Shown: in pieces, positions 7,482-17,326 of the stretch
Numbering within the stretch: the stretch's first letter is position 1
How the letters are laid out: every line of letters begins with the position of its first letter
DNA from: Paracoccus versutus
GTDB taxonomy: Bacteria > Pseudomonadota > Alphaproteobacteria > Rhodobacterales > Rhodobacteraceae
DNA: 64,000 bases
Direction of reading: 5' to 3'
Assembly: GCF_000763885.1 (NCBI RefSeq)
Contig: NZ_JRKO01000003.1
Span: 62,001-126,000, forward strand
The notes under the pieces: model-generated
Told to the model about the DNA's origin: nothing
Databases searched by the model: none
Seen by the model: only the letters and a program-made list of their open reading frames with translations
Translations under genes and position numbers: made by a program

Positions 7482-9566
7482 TCACCAGAACAGATGCGCC
7501 TCGTCGATGGCGCGGCGCCAGAAGGCGTCGCGGTCGGCCTCCGGCGTCCAGCCCAGCAGGCGCTTGGGCTTGGCGTTGTCAAAGGGCGACAGGTGCCCGC
7601 GCGATTTCCAGTCCGCCAGCGAGGCGGGCGCGGCACCCTTGCGGCGCAAGGCATGGCGCTTCAGCCCCTGCTTGACCGCATCGACTGCCCAAAGCGCGGT
7701 CAGGTTCGAGCCGCTGACCTTCAGCCGCGCGCCGGTGCGGCGGTGGATGGCGTCGAAATAGTCGCGCCCCGAGAACATCGGCTCGCCGATCAGGTTGAAG
7801 CTTTCGCCGATGGCCTCGTCCCGCTCCATCATCGCGATCAGCCCGTCCGAGACGTCGTCGGCCAGCACGAAGGGCAGGATGTTGCGGCCATTGCCCCACA
7901 GCCGCACCGCGCCGGCGCCATGCCAGCGGCCGATGCCCCAATGCTGCAAGGGGCCGCCGTCGCCCAGCACGATGCCGGGCCGGGCGATGACCAGCCGCAA
8001 CCCCTGCGCCTGCATGGCGATCAGCCGCCGCTCGCCCTCGGCCTTGGAGCGGGCATAGATATTGCGGCTGTCCATCTGGCCGAAATCGCTGGCCTCGGTG
8101 ATGGTGCGGGCGGGGTCGGACATGTCGTATGAGGCGATGGTGCCGGTATGGACCAGCCGCCCGACGCCGGCGCGGATCGCGGCGCGGCCGATGCGCTCGG
8201 TCGTGGCCACGTCGTTTTCCAGCGCCGCCTGCCAGCTCTTGTCGGTGGATTTCGCCAGGTTGAAGACGCAATCCATGCCCTGCATGGCGACCGCCAGCCC
8301 GTCCTCGTCGCGCAGCGAGACGCCCAGCGTCTCGACATGGTCGGCGATGTCGGGGAAGGGGCCGTTGCGGCCGCGCGACAGCACGCGCACGTCATGGCCG
8401 CGCTGGACCAGCCGCCGGGTCAGGTTGCGGCCGATGAAGCCGGTGCCGCCGATCACCATGACGCGCGGCTGCGGCGTGCCGCTGGGCCGGGCCGGAACCG
8501 CGGGCAGGGCGGGCAGGCGGGCCAAGGCATCCTCGATCCCCTGCATCACCGCGCGGGCCGAGGCGGGGGCAAAGCGCGGGTCGGGCCGGCCGGCGCGGAT
8601 GCCGTCGTAGAATGCCGCGACGGTGGCGCGGAAGCTTAGCCCATAGGGACTTTTCTGGTTCAGCGAGGCAACCTGGCGCAGGGCGTTCCGCGCCCCCTCG
8701 CGCAGATGCGCCCCGGCGCGGGACAGTTCCTTGGCCAGCGGGTTCAGCACCAGGTCGGCGGTATTGTCGCGCGTGACCACCAGCGCATCCGCCGCATAAT
8801 CCAGCCGCGCCATGCCGGACGAGCCGCGCAGCATGACCGAGCGGTCGTCGAAGGTCTCGACCAGCGACAGGGCGATGGTCACGTCCACCTTGCCGGCGCG
8901 GGCGAGGATGCGCCAGCTTTGCGGCCGCCGCTCGCCGCCGGGCAGGGTGATCCATTGGCCCAGGCTGACATGCTCGACCTCCAGCGCGCCGAACAGGTCC
9001 ACGGCGAATGAGAAGGGGTGCGGGCCAAGCTCCAGCAGCAGGTTCTGCGTCTGCCGCAGCATCCACAGCGCGTAGGGCCCCGAGCGCAGCGGCACCAAGG
9101 GCAGCGCCCAGTTGACCTGCGCGCTGGAGACCAGCCCCAGGTCGCCCGCCTGCACCGCCTGTTTCAGCCGTTCGTAACCCGGCAGGCCCAGGAAGTTGTG
9201 GCAGGCGCCCAGCTGGCGGCCGGCGGCCTGGGCCGCGGCCTCCATCGCGTCGATCTCGGCCACCGACAGGGCCACGGGTTTCTCGACCAGCACATGCAGC
9301 CCGGCGCCCAGGCATTTCACCGCCAGGTCGCGGTGCAGGTTCGGCGGCGTCAGGATATGCACCACGTCGCAGACCCCGGCCGCGATCATCTGGTCCAGGT
9401 CGGCAAAGGCGGCGACGCCATGGCTGGAAGCCAGCGCCTCGGCCGCGTCAAGGGCGGGGTCGCAGATGGCCACCAGCCGTGCGCCCGGCGCCGCCTTGAT
9501 CGCATCGGCGTGCCACGAGGCGATGTAGCCGGCCCCGACGATACCGACGCGCAAGTCCGAGGTCAT
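7482..9566 (-). CDS. Fused Gfo/Idh/MocA oxidoreductase and NAD-dependent sugar epimerase/dehydratase
   Basis: 694 aa. Residues 1 to about 350 form a Gfo/Idh/MocA dehydrogenase: nucleotide-binding GIVGAGYIASWH at 8-19 and the family's EKP at 95-97. A Pro/Ala-rich linker (about 351-367) leads to an extended SDR-type epimerase with GGTGFIG at 373-379 and a YxxxK catalytic pair (YARSK). Each half is full length, so this is a fusion of two working enzymes, not a readthrough. It lies nine bases after a family 2 glycosyltransferase gene and is probably cotranscribed. Together they suggest synthesis or modification of a nucleotide-sugar or cell-surface glycan. The substrate is unknown. Confidence 0.85.
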   Translation of the reverse strand: MTSDLRVGIVGAGYIASWHADAIKAAPGARLVAICDPALDAAEALASSHGVAAFADLDQMIAAGVCDVVHILTPPNLHRDLAVKCLGAGLHVLVEKPVALSVAEIDAMEAAAQAAGRQLGACHNFLGLPGYERLKQAVQAGDLGLVSSAQVNWALPLVPLRSGPYALWMLRQTQNLLLELGPHPFSFAVDLFGALEVEHVSLGQWITLPGGERRPQSWRILARAGKVDVTIALSLVETFDDRSVMLRGSSGMARLDYAADALVVTRDNTADLVLNPLAKELSRAGAHLREGARNALRQVASLNQKSPYGLSFRATVAAFYDGIRAGRPDPRFAPASARAVMQGIEDALARLPALPAVPARPSGTPQPRVMVIGGTGFIGRNLTRRLVQRGHDVRVLSRGRNGPFPDIADHVETLGVSLRDEDGLAVAMQGMDCVFNLAKSTDKSWQAALENDVATTERIGRAAIRAGVGRLVHTGTIASYDMSDPARTITEASDFGQMDSRNIYARSKAEGERRLIAMQAQGLRLVIARPGIVLGDGGPLQHWGIGRWHGAGAVRLWGNGRNILPFVLADDVSDGLIAMMERDEAIGESFNLIGEPMFSGRDYFDAIHRRTGARLKVSGSNLTALWAVDAVKQGLKRHALRRKGAAPASLADWKSRGHLSPFDNAKPKRLLGWTPEADRDAFWRRAIDEAHLFW

Positions 9567-9575
9567 GGCAAGCTC

Positions 9576-10538
9576 CTATTTATACTCGATAATATGCATG
9601 GCGTCGCCCCTGCGGCGGCGACGGAAATATGTCAGCATTCCCAGAAGGTTGGGGATCTTGGCCAGCGTCAGCAGCGCCGCCTGCCGGCCCGCCATCGGCT
9701 GGCCGCGCAGCCCGCGCCAGGTCTTCCACAAGGACAGCGCATAAAGCCCCAGCACCGCCAGCGAAAGCCAGGGGCTGGTGAACAGCCCCAGCAGGAAGAG
9801 CAGCGGCAGCGCCAGCCCATAGGCCCAGACGCGCAGCCTTTCGCGCTTGAAATGCGGCGGATGCATGGCGCCCACCTGCGCGAAGCCGTGGCCGTTGCGG
9901 ATGGTGCGCTGCCACCATTGGCCGAATCGGGTCATGTCGGCGTCGTGCCAGGTCATCTGCACCGGCAGGCGCATCAGCCTCCAGCCGGCCTTGCCGAGCC
10001 GCAGGCAGAATTCGTCGTCCTCGGCCGCGATCACGATCGGGTCGAAGCCGCCGACCTGGCGAAACGCCGCGGCGCGCACCATCATGTCGCCGCCGCAGGT
10101 GGTGATCGGCCCGGCGGGGCGATGCCAGTCCACCTGGCACATCTGGTTGTAGACCGTGGCGGTGGGGTGGATCTCGGACCGCCAGCCGGTGACGAGGCCC
10201 AGGCCGGGGTCGGCCTGCAGGGCGGCGATGCCGGCCTCCAGCCAGCCCGGCTCGACCCGGCAGTCGCCATCGACGAATTGCACCAGATCCAGATCGCCCC
10301 CCGCCAGCAGCGCCTCGGCCCCGGCATTGCGGGCGCGGGCGGCGGTAAAGGGAACCGAGGTGTCCAGCTCGACCACGGCGACCCCGAGGCTGCGGGCGAA
10401 GGCGACGCTGTCGTCGCCCGAACCGCTGTCCACATAGACCACCCGCTCGCAAAGCGGCACCAGCGAGCGCAGGCAGGCCTTGAGCCTGTCGCCCTCGTTG
10501 CGGCCGATGGCCACGGCGCCCAGCGTGGGACGGGTCAT
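9576..10538 (-). CDS. Family 2 glycosyltransferase
   Basis: 320 aa. The GT-A fold begins with GAVAIGRNEGDRL, has the metal-binding DGD at 90-92 (VQFVDGDCRVEPGW) and an acidic catalytic block (IAAEDDEFCLRLG). One or two hydrophobic segments near residues 240-270 and a basic tail suggest membrane association. It directly precedes the oxidoreductase-epimerase fusion. The donor sugar and acceptor cannot be deduced. Confidence 0.9.
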   Translation of the reverse strand: MTRPTLGAVAIGRNEGDRLKACLRSLVPLCERVVYVDSGSGDDSVAFARSLGVAVVELDTSVPFTAARARNAGAEALLAGGDLDLVQFVDGDCRVEPGWLEAGIAALQADPGLGLVTGWRSEIHPTATVYNQMCQVDWHRPAGPITTCGGDMMVRAAAFRQVGGFDPIVIAAEDDEFCLRLGKAGWRLMRLPVQMTWHDADMTRFGQWWQRTIRNGHGFAQVGAMHPPHFKRERLRVWAYGLALPLLFLLGLFTSPWLSLAVLGLYALSLWKTWRGLRGQPMAGRQAALLTLAKIPNLLGMLTYFRRRRRGDAMHIIEYK

Positions 10539-10627
10539 GTCTGCCCTCGTGCTTGTTCCGGCAGGGGCAGCCTATCCCCGCCGCCGCGCGTTCTGCAATG
10601 CGGCGCGGCCTGTCGTTATCGGCATGT

Positions 10628-11812
10628 TCAGGGCGTCGGCGGCTCTTGCCGCAGGCTTTGCCGCGCCAGGGCCGAGATCAGGTCGGTCTGGGTCACGATG
10701 CCGACGATGCGCGAGCCGTCCAGCACCGGCACCGCCTCGCATTTGCCCGAGGCGAGCATCGGCAGCAGCGTCCCGATGGGCGCGTCGGGCGCGACATGCG
10801 GCGGGTCGGTCTGCATGATCTCGCGCGCGCGGGGCGGCGTGCCGCGCCTGGGGTTCATCAGGTCCGACAGGGCGGCCAGGAAGCGGCGGTTGTGGCGAAA
10901 GGCGTCCTCGCGGGCGCGGCGGATCAGGTGCAGCTGGAAAATCACGCCGCGGAACTGGTCGCCCGCCTCGACCACCGGCAGCGAGGTGAAGCCGTGCTTG
11001 CGGAAGATGTCGGCGACGCGCACCAGCCGCGTATGCGGCGCGACGGTGACGAGGTCGCGCGACATCACGTCCGCCGCGGTCAGCGGCCCGGTGCGATGGG
11101 CGGCGGCCTGCAATTCGGCGGCGCCGATCAGGCGCGCCAGATCCTCGACCCCCAGGTTCAGCGACTGGCGATAACGTTGCAGGATCTCGGTCAACTCGTC
11201 CTTGGACAGGCCCAGCCGCTCCATCGCCGGATGGTCGGCGGTGCCGTGCGGCCCCGGCTCCTCGAACTGGCGAAAGGGATAGCGCCGCCCGGTCAGCCGG
11301 GCATAGATCATCGCCAGCCCCACCAGCGCCAGCGTGCCGACCAGGACCGGCGCCAGCACGAAGTGAAAGCCAAGCTCGCGGATCGCCTCGGGGTTCAGCG
11401 CGGCGGTCATGGCGACCGCGCCGGCCGGCGGATGCACGGCGCGCAAGAGGATCATCGCGGTGATGCTGAGCCCCACCGCCATCGCGACACAAAGCGCCGA
11501 ATGCGGCGTCGCCATGCAGGCCAGCACGCCGATGGCGGCGGCGATGCAATTGCCGACCACCGCCGACCAGGGCTGGGCCAGCGGGCTGTTCGGGACCGCA
11601 AAGACCAGCACCGAGGTCGCCCCGAAGGGCGCGATCATCGACAGCCCCAGCCGCAGGTCGGTCGCGGGCGACAGCAGGAACATCCCCGCGACGCCCAGCC
11701 CGACCAGCGCGCCCACCCCCGCCCGCAGCGCCTCGCGCGGCGAGCCGGGCGCGATCGCCGGGCCAAGCGCCTGCGTGATCTGGTGCAGCACGGCCCCGGC
11801 CGGTCTGGTCAT
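10628..11812 (-). CDS. HPP-family membrane protein with two CBS domains
   Basis: 394 aa from the ATG at 11812, with AAGGA upstream. Residues about 25-170 hold four to five membrane helices with the name-giving HPP at 127-129 (LLRAVHPPAGAVAMTAAL). The soluble C-terminus (about 235-380) is a CBS pair (VMSRDLVTVAPHTRLVRVAD and the copy ending VLDGSRIVGIVTQTDLI). CBS pairs usually bind adenine nucleotides and gate the attached channel or transporter. HPP proteins have been linked to nitrite transport in chloroplasts and cyanobacteria. The bacterial fusion's role is not settled. Confidence 0.88.
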   Translation of the reverse strand: MTRPAGAVLHQITQALGPAIAPGSPREALRAGVGALVGLGVAGMFLLSPATDLRLGLSMIAPFGATSVLVFAVPNSPLAQPWSAVVGNCIAAAIGVLACMATPHSALCVAMAVGLSITAMILLRAVHPPAGAVAMTAALNPEAIRELGFHFVLAPVLVGTLALVGLAMIYARLTGRRYPFRQFEEPGPHGTADHPAMERLGLSKDELTEILQRYRQSLNLGVEDLARLIGAAELQAAAHRTGPLTAADVMSRDLVTVAPHTRLVRVADIFRKHGFTSLPVVEAGDQFRGVIFQLHLIRRAREDAFRHNRRFLAALSDLMNPRRGTPPRAREIMQTDPPHVAPDAPIGTLLPMLASGKCEAVPVLDGSRIVGIVTQTDLISALARQSLRQEPPTP

Positions 11813-11918
11813 CCGAGCTTGTCCTTCGCGCCTGCCCGCAAAACGGGCTTCCGATGCGCCTAATTGTCGCAGGAATGGGCAGGTTGCAAGTCCCCGGAAA
11901 GGCTGAGCGGCGGCGCGT

Positions 11919-12596
11919 TCAGCCCAGCCGGGCAAAGGCTTCCAGCACGGCGCGCTCGGACTGGTTCAGGTAATCCTCCAGCATCCGGGCGGCGCCGGGC
12001 GGATCGCCGGCCTCCAGCCTGCCCAGGATCTCGGCATTGCGCGAAATATAGGGGCGGTGCAGCAGCTCGGGGCTGTCGAGCAGGCCGAAGGCCAGCCGCA
12101 GCTCGGCGATGATCTGGGTAAAGAACTGGATCAGCCGCGGGCTGTCGGTCAGCGCGACGATGGCGGCGTGGAACTCCATGTTGGCGCTGCCGACGCCGCG
12201 CCAGTCGGGGATGGCCTGCAGCGTCTCGGCCCGCTTCACCGCGGCGCGCATCCGGTCGACGGCGGCATGGCCGGGCCAGGCCTGGGCCAGGGCCGGCACC
12301 TCGATCAGCCGCCGCACCCGGTAGATGTCCAGGATCGAGGCCATCGAGGGCACCGCGACGAAGACCCCCCGGTTCGGTTCATGCCGCAGGATGCCCTCGC
12401 GCGTGAGCAGGCGGAACACCTCGCGCAGCGTATTGCGCGAGATGTCCAGCTCGGCCGCCAGCCGCGCCTCGGACAGGCGCTGGCCCGGTACCAGAGCGCC
12501 GCCGGTGACCTGGTCGCGCAGCCGGGCGGCGATGCCTTCGGCAAGGCTGGGGGCGGGTTCGCGGGCTTCGGCCATCGCGGCTGGTTCCTTTGTCAT
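11919..12596 (-). CDS. GntR-family (FCD subfamily) regulator of the 5-oxoproline locus
   Basis: About 225 aa. The winged helix (about residues 12-80) includes PGQRLSEARLAAELDISRNT and the C-terminal all-helical FCD domain has the metal-ligand histidine region (NMEFHAAIVAL). I place the start at the ATG at 12596; the ATG at 12575, behind AAGGA, is equally possible. It is transcribed divergently from the permease-pxp operon, and a perfect FadR-type operator lies between them. I infer local repression relieved by an operon metabolite. Confidence 0.87.
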   Translation of the reverse strand: MTKEPAAMAEAREPAPSLAEGIAARLRDQVTGGALVPGQRLSEARLAAELDISRNTLREVFRLLTREGILRHEPNRGVFVAVPSMASILDIYRVRRLIEVPALAQAWPGHAAVDRMRAAVKRAETLQAIPDWRGVGSANMEFHAAIVALTDSPRLIQFFTQIIAELRLAFGLLDSPELLHRPYISRNAEILGRLEAGDPPGAARMLEDYLNQSERAVLEAFARLG

Positions 12597-12768
12597 CGGG
12601 GCTGTCCCGTCCCTCGGGGGCCGCGCGATCTTGGCCGAGCGGCCGGGGGCAGGCAAGCCGCCCCGCGATGATTCGCCGGGTTTTTCGTCGCCCTGGCCTG
12701 ACCAGCACCGCCGCCTGACAGGGCAGGATGCCGCTGGACTGCCCATCATCCAGGCATATCATCCCTGC

Positions 12769-12804
12769 TTTCCACATATTTTGTTCAACAATATACTGAT
12801 GTAT
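12769..12804 (+). promoter_or_regulatory. Candidate promoter with FadR-type GntR operator
   Basis: TTGTTCAACAA at 12781-12791 is a perfect inverted repeat and matches the TNGTNNNACNA operator consensus of FadR-type regulators. It lies in the 17-base spacer between TTTCCA (12769) and TATACT (12792), a plausible -35/-10 pair reading toward the permease gene. A second repeat, ATAC-TGAT-GTAT, follows at 12793-12804. This AT-rich patch stands out in the 296-base divergent gap. Confidence 0.6.
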
Positions 12805-12892
12805 GTCAAATTATCGTTGACGGATTGTCTTGTTGAATTCACAGTCGAGCCATTCCCAAGACGCACTCCACCCTTGCAGCAGGAGCAGACCG

Positions 12893-14128
12893 ATGGCCGA
12901 ATCCGTCACCTCCCCCTCTGCCGCCTCGGCCGCCGCGCGCGGCGGTTTCCTGGCGGCGATCTTCCTGATGGCGACCTCGGCCATCGGGCCGGGCTTCATC
13001 ACCCAGACCGCGACCTTCACGGCAAAGCTGGGCGCTGCCTTCGCCTTTGCCATCCTCGCCTCGATCGTGATCGACTTCGTGGTGCAGCTCAACATCTGGC
13101 GCATCACCGCGCTGACCCGGCGCAATGCCTCGGACACCGCGAACGCCGCCATTCCCGGCGCGGGCTATCTGCTGGCGGTGCTGGTGCTGGTCGGCGGGCT
13201 GGCCTTCAACATCGGCAACATCGCCGGGGCCGGGCTGGGCCTGAACGCCATGTTCGGGCTCGAGCCCAAGATCGGCGGCGCTCTGTCGGCGGCCCTGGCC
13301 ATCGGCATCTTCCTGTCGCGCCGGGCCGGGCTGCTGCTCGACCGTTCGCTGATCGGGCTGGGCTTGCTGATGATCGCCATGACGGTCATCGTCGCCCTGG
13401 TCTCTAACCCGCCGGTCGGCGACGCGATGCGGCAGATGGTGCTGCCCGAGATCGTCGATTTCGCCACCATCACCACCATCGTCGGCGGCACCGTCGGCGG
13501 CTATATCACCTATTCCGGCGCGCATCGCCTGCTCGACAAGGGACTGGTGGGCGAGCAGAACCTGGCCGCCGTCACCCGCGCCTCGCTGACCGGGATCGCG
13601 GTCACGGGGGTCATGCGCTTCATCCTGTTCCTGGCCATCCTGGGCGTCGTCGCCTCGGGGGTGACGCTGGACCTGTCGGGCCAGGCCGCGAACCCCGCCG
13701 CGCAGGCCTTTGCCGTGGTGCTGGGCGAATGGGGGATGCGCATCTTCGGCCTGATCTTCTGGGCCGCGGCCATCACCTCGGTCATCGGCGCGGCCTATAC
13801 CTCGGTCAGCTTCCTGGTTGCCTTTCGCACCATGGGCGACCGCGACCGCAACATCGCGACGGTGATCTTCATCGCCATCTCGCTGGCGGTCTATCTGTCG
13901 CTGGGCACGGCGCCGGCTGCCATCCTGGTCTTTGTCGGCGGCTTCAACGGGCTGATCCTGCCCATCGGCCTGACCATCTTTACCTATGTCGGCTTCGCGC
14001 GGGCCGACCTGATGGGCGGGCATGTCTATAACCGCCCGCTCTTGATCGCCAGTGCCGTGGTCTGCGCCTTGACCTGGTACATGGGCTTCAAGTCCATCGG
14101 CCCGATCTTTGCCTTCCTGGGCGCCTGA
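12893..14128 (+). CDS. NRAMP-like permease of the pxp operon (YcsG type)
   Basis: 411 aa with about 11 hydrophobic helices. It resembles the NRAMP superfamily, but the metal-binding residues are missing: helix 1 reads AIGPGFITQT where metal transporters have DPGN, and the helix 6 region reads YITYSGAHR without the MPH signature. Bacillus YcsG has the same gene context (next to ycsF/pxpA and ycsI). I infer uptake of 5-oxoproline or a related amino acid, not a metal. The ATG at 12893 follows AGGAG by seven bases; the longer frame from 12830 lacks support. Confidence 0.82.
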   Translation: MAESVTSPSAASAAARGGFLAAIFLMATSAIGPGFITQTATFTAKLGAAFAFAILASIVIDFVVQLNIWRITALTRRNASDTANAAIPGAGYLLAVLVLVGGLAFNIGNIAGAGLGLNAMFGLEPKIGGALSAALAIGIFLSRRAGLLLDRSLIGLGLLMIAMTVIVALVSNPPVGDAMRQMVLPEIVDFATITTIVGGTVGGYITYSGAHRLLDKGLVGEQNLAAVTRASLTGIAVTGVMRFILFLAILGVVASGVTLDLSGQAANPAAQAFAVVLGEWGMRIFGLIFWAAAITSVIGAAYTSVSFLVAFRTMGDRDRNIATVIFIAISLAVYLSLGTAPAAILVFVGGFNGLILPIGLTIFTYVGFARADLMGGHVYNRPLLIASAVVCALTWYMGFKSIGPIFAFLGA

Positions 14129-14167
14129 GCCATGATCGCGGCAGGCCTCCCGCGGGCCCGCCGCCCC

Positions 14168-14199
14168 AATTCCCGCCCTAATTCCCGCCCTAATTCCCG
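14168..14199 (+). repeat. 12 bp tandem repeat immediately before pxpA
   Basis: AATTCCCGCCCT occurs twice in tandem (14168-14179, 14180-14191) and a third partial copy (14192-14199) runs into the GGAGG ribosome site of pxpA. Confidence 0.85.
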
Positions 14200-14208
14200 G
14201 AGGAACAC

Positions 14209-14982
14209 ATGACCCGCAACATCGACCTGAACAGCGACCTGGGCGAGGGCTATGGCGCCTGGAAGATGGGCGACGACGCCACCATGCTGGGCATCGTCAG
14301 CTCGGCCAACGTCGCCTGCGGCTTTCACGCCGGCGACCCGCTGACCATCCTGGCCACCGTGCGCGAGGCGGCGGCGCGGGGCGTGGCGGTCGGGGCGCAT
14401 GTCTCCTATCCCGACCGGGTGGGCTTCGGCCGCCGGCCAATGGACGTGACCCATGCCGAACTTGTGGCGGACGTGATCTATCAGATCGGCGCGCTGCAGG
14501 GCATCTGCGCGAGCGCCGGCACCCGCGTCCACTATGTCAAGCCGCATGGCGCGCTTTACAACACCATCGCCGTGGACCCGAAACAGGGCGCGGCGGTGAT
14601 CGAGGGCATCCGTGCCGTCGATCCCTCGCTTGCCATGATGGGCCTGGCCGGGACGCAGATCCTGGCCCAGGCGGCCGAGGCCGGCCTGCCCATCATCGCC
14701 GAGGCCTTCGCCGACCGCGCCTATCGCCCCGACGGCCAGCTGGTCTCGCGGCGCGAGGCCGGGGCGGTGCTGCACGACCCCGAGGCCGTCGCCGCCCGCA
14801 TGCTGCGCCTGGCGACCGAGGGCAAGATCGAGGCGGCGGACGGCTCGACCCTGCACCTTCAGGCCGACAGCATCTGCGTGCATGGCGACAGCCCCGGCGC
14901 GGTGGCCATGGCCGCCCGCATCCGCGAGGCTCTGCTGGCGGGCGGCGTCGCCATCGCCCCGGCCACGGGGGGCGCGGCATGA
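14209..14982 (+). CDS. pxpA: 5-oxoprolinase subunit A (LamB/YcsF family)
   Basis: 257 aa, normal for PxpA. The family signature is at the N-terminus ([20 protein letters not shown]), followed by [12 protein letters not shown] and the conserved VKPHGALYN. PxpA acts with PxpB and PxpC in ATP-dependent hydrolysis of 5-oxo-L-proline to glutamate in the cytoplasm. The ribosome site GGAGG sits directly before it. The last four bases overlap the next start (ATGA), so the cluster is translationally coupled. Confidence 0.93.
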   Translation: MTRNIDLNSDLGEGYGAWKMGDDATMLGIVSSANVACGFHAGDPLTILATVREAAARGVAVGAHVSYPDRVGFGRRPMDVTHAELVADVIYQIGALQGICASAGTRVHYVKPHGALYNTIAVDPKQGAAVIEGIRAVDPSLAMMGLAGTQILAQAAEAGLPIIAEAFADRAYRPDGQLVSRREAGAVLHDPEAVAARMLRLATEGKIEAADGSTLHLQADSICVHGDSPGAVAMAARIREALLAGGVAIAPATGGAA

Positions 14983-15770
14983 CCCTGTTGCCCGATCCGG
15001 CCAAGGCCCGCGCCGCCCGCCTTGCCTGCCGTCAGGAAGCCCCGCGTCCCACCGCGGGCATGGCGCCGGGGTTCACGCAATGCAACATGATCTCGCTGCC
15101 CAAGGACTGGGCCTGGGATTTCCTGCTTTACGCGCAGCGCAACCCCAAGCCCTGCCCGGTGCTGGACGTGACCGACCCCGGCAGTCCCCGCACCGCGCTT
15201 GCGCCCGATGCCGACCTGAGGACCGACATCCCGCTCTACCGCATCTGGCGCGACGGTGTGCTGGCTGAAGAAACCCCCGACGCCACCGCCGCCTGGGCCG
15301 AGCATCCCGACCTGGTGACATTCCTGATCGGCTGTTCCTTTACCTTCGAGACGCCCTTGCAGCAGGCGGGGATCGAGGTGCGCCACATCGCCCAAGGCTG
15401 CAATGTGCCGATGTTTTTGACCGACCGCGACTGCCGTCCGGCGGGGCGGCTGCATGGCAAGATGGTGGTGTCCATGCGGCCGATCCCGGCGGGGCGGGTG
15501 GCCGAGGCGGCGATGATCTCGGGCCGCACGCCGGCGGTCCACGGCGCCCCGGTGCATGTCGGCGCGCCCGAAGCCCTGGGCATCGCCGACCTCATGCGTC
15601 CCGATTTCGGCGACCCGGTGCAGATCCGGCCGGGCGAGGTGCCGGTGTTCTGGGCCTGCGGCGTGACCCCGCAAGCGGCGCTGATGGCGTCGAAGCCGCC
15701 CTTCGCCATCACCCATGCGCCGGGCTACATGTTCATCACCGACGTGCCCGACACGCATTGGCAGGTGTGA
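14979..15770 (+). CDS. DUF1445 (YcsI family) putative hydro-lyase or D-glutamate cyclase-like protein
   Basis: 263 aa, usual family length. It has the conserved [19 protein letters not shown] near residue 30, a SFTFETPL block and the C-terminal [14 protein letters not shown]. Members are annotated as hydro-lyases, and the mammalian relative DGLUCY interconverts D-glutamate and 5-oxo-D-proline. Being inside a 5-oxoproline operon fits a role in handling the D-isomer or a related cyclisation. It overlaps pxpA by four bases and ends two bases before pxpBC. Confidence 0.88.
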   Translation: MTLLPDPAKARAARLACRQEAPRPTAGMAPGFTQCNMISLPKDWAWDFLLYAQRNPKPCPVLDVTDPGSPRTALAPDADLRTDIPLYRIWRDGVLAEETPDATAAWAEHPDLVTFLIGCSFTFETPLQQAGIEVRHIAQGCNVPMFLTDRDCRPAGRLHGKMVVSMRPIPAGRVAEAAMISGRTPAVHGAPVHVGAPEALGIADLMRPDFGDPVQIRPGEVPVFWACGVTPQAALMASKPPFAITHAPGYMFITDVPDTHWQV

Positions 15771-15772
15771 CC

Positions 15773-17326
15773 ATGCGCTTCCTGCCCATCGGACCCCGCA
15801 CCCTGCTGGCGGAACTGGACGACCTGGACCAGACGCTGGCGCTGTTCGACGCTTTGCTGGCCGATCCGGTGCCGGGCGTCGCCGAGATCGTCCCGGCCGC
15901 GCGCACGCTGATGATCCGCACCGCGCCCGGCGTCGCCGCCGACGGCCGGCTGGCTGGCGCGGTCCTGGCCCGCCAGCCCGCCCCAGGCACGCCGCCCAAC
16001 GCCCGCGCCAGCGAGACGGTCGAGCTGCCCGTGACCTATGACGGCGAGGATCTGGCCGATGTCGCGGCCCATATGGGCCTGACCGAGGCCGAGGTGATCG
16101 CCGCCCATCAGGAGACCACCTGGCAGGTGGCCTTTTGCGGCTTCGCGCCGGGCTTCGCCTATATGACCTGCGACGATCCGCGCTTCGAACTGCCGCGCCG
16201 CCCGGCCCCGCGCACCCGTATCCCGGCGGGTTCGGTGGCGCTGGCCGGGCGTTTCTGCGGCGTCTATCCGCAGGAGACCCCCGGCGGTTGGCAATTGATC
16301 GGCCGCACCGAGGTGCCGATGTGGGATCTGTCCCGCGACCCGCCGGCGCTGCTGCGTCCCGGCGTGCGCTGCCGTTTCGTGGCGCGCCGGGCCGAGGTTC
16401 GCCCCTCGGCCGCCATCCCGCAGCCCCAACCCCGGCAGGGCTTGCGCGTGCTGTCCACCGCCTTTCCCATCGTCTTTCAGGACGAGGGGCGGCCGGGGCA
16501 GGGCGGGCAGGGCGTCTCGGCCTCGGGCGCGCTCGACATGGGCGCGGCGCGGCGGGCCAATCGCGCCGTCGGCAACCCCTCGGACGCGCCGGTGCTGGAG
16601 ATCACGCTGGGCCCGGTCCGGCTGCGGGCCGACCAGCCGATGACCCTGGCCCTGACCGGCGCGTCGCCGGCCAGCGTCGCCGGCCATGCCGTCCCGCGCG
16701 GCGCGGCCTTTGCCGTGGATGCGGGCGACGAGATCGCCATCGACCCGCCGCAGGCCGGGATGCGCAGCTATCTGGCGCTGCGCGGCGGCTTCCGGGTCGC
16801 GCCGGTGCTGGGCTCGGCCGCCACCGATACGCTGGCCCATGTCGGGCCCGAGCAGGTTGCGGCGGGCGCGGTGCTGGCCCCCGCGAACCGTCCCGCCACC
16901 GCCGCGGCTGCGGCCGAACCCGAACCGGCGCTGCCGAAACCCGGCGATCTGGTGGAATTGCCGGTGACGCTGGGCCCCCGCACCGACTGGTTCACGCCCC
17001 AGATGGTCCAGCATTTCCTGACCCAGGAATGGCTGGTGACGCCGCAAAGCTCGCGCGTCGGCATCCGCCTGCAAGGCGATGCGGTGACGCGCGAGGACGC
17101 AACCGAACTGCCCTCGGAAGGGACCGAGACCGGCGCGATCCAGATCCCGCATTCCGGCCAGCCGGTGCTGTTTCTGGCCGACCATCCGCTGACCGGCGGC
17201 TATCCGGTCATCGCCACCCTGCGCCCCGAGGCGCTGGATCTGGCCGGGCAGATCCCGCCCGGCGCCCGCATCCGCTTTACCGCCAGCGCCGATTTCGCCC
17301 CCATCACGCCAGAGAGGCCCGCATGA
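15773..17326 (+). CDS. pxpBC: Fused 5-oxoprolinase subunits B and C
   Basis: 517 aa. Residues 1 to about 210 are PxpB (KipI-like) with [20 protein letters not shown] and [11 protein letters not shown]. Residues about 224 to the end are PxpC (KipA-like), with [21 protein letters not shown] and the late [11 protein letters not shown]-type block. In E. coli and Bacillus these are two proteins that form a complex; here a short Pro/Gln-rich linker joins them. With PxpA they make the ATP-dependent 5-oxoprolinase. The ATG at 15773 is two bases after the previous stop. Confidence 0.92.
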   Translation: MRFLPIGPRTLLAELDDLDQTLALFDALLADPVPGVAEIVPAARTLMIRTAPGVAADGRLAGAVLARQPAPGTPPNARASETVELPVTYDGEDLADVAAHMGLTEAEVIAAHQETTWQVAFCGFAPGFAYMTCDDPRFELPRRPAPRTRIPAGSVALAGRFCGVYPQETPGGWQLIGRTEVPMWDLSRDPPALLRPGVRCRFVARRAEVRPSAAIPQPQPRQGLRVLSTAFPIVFQDEGRPGQGGQGVSASGALDMGAARRANRAVGNPSDAPVLEITLGPVRLRADQPMTLALTGASPASVAGHAVPRGAAFAVDAGDEIAIDPPQAGMRSYLALRGGFRVAPVLGSAATDTLAHVGPEQVAAGAVLAPANRPATAAAAAEPEPALPKPGDLVELPVTLGPRTDWFTPQMVQHFLTQEWLVTPQSSRVGIRLQGDAVTREDATELPSEGTETGAIQIPHSGQPVLFLADHPLTGGYPVIATLRPEALDLAGQIPPGARIRFTASADFAPITPERPA

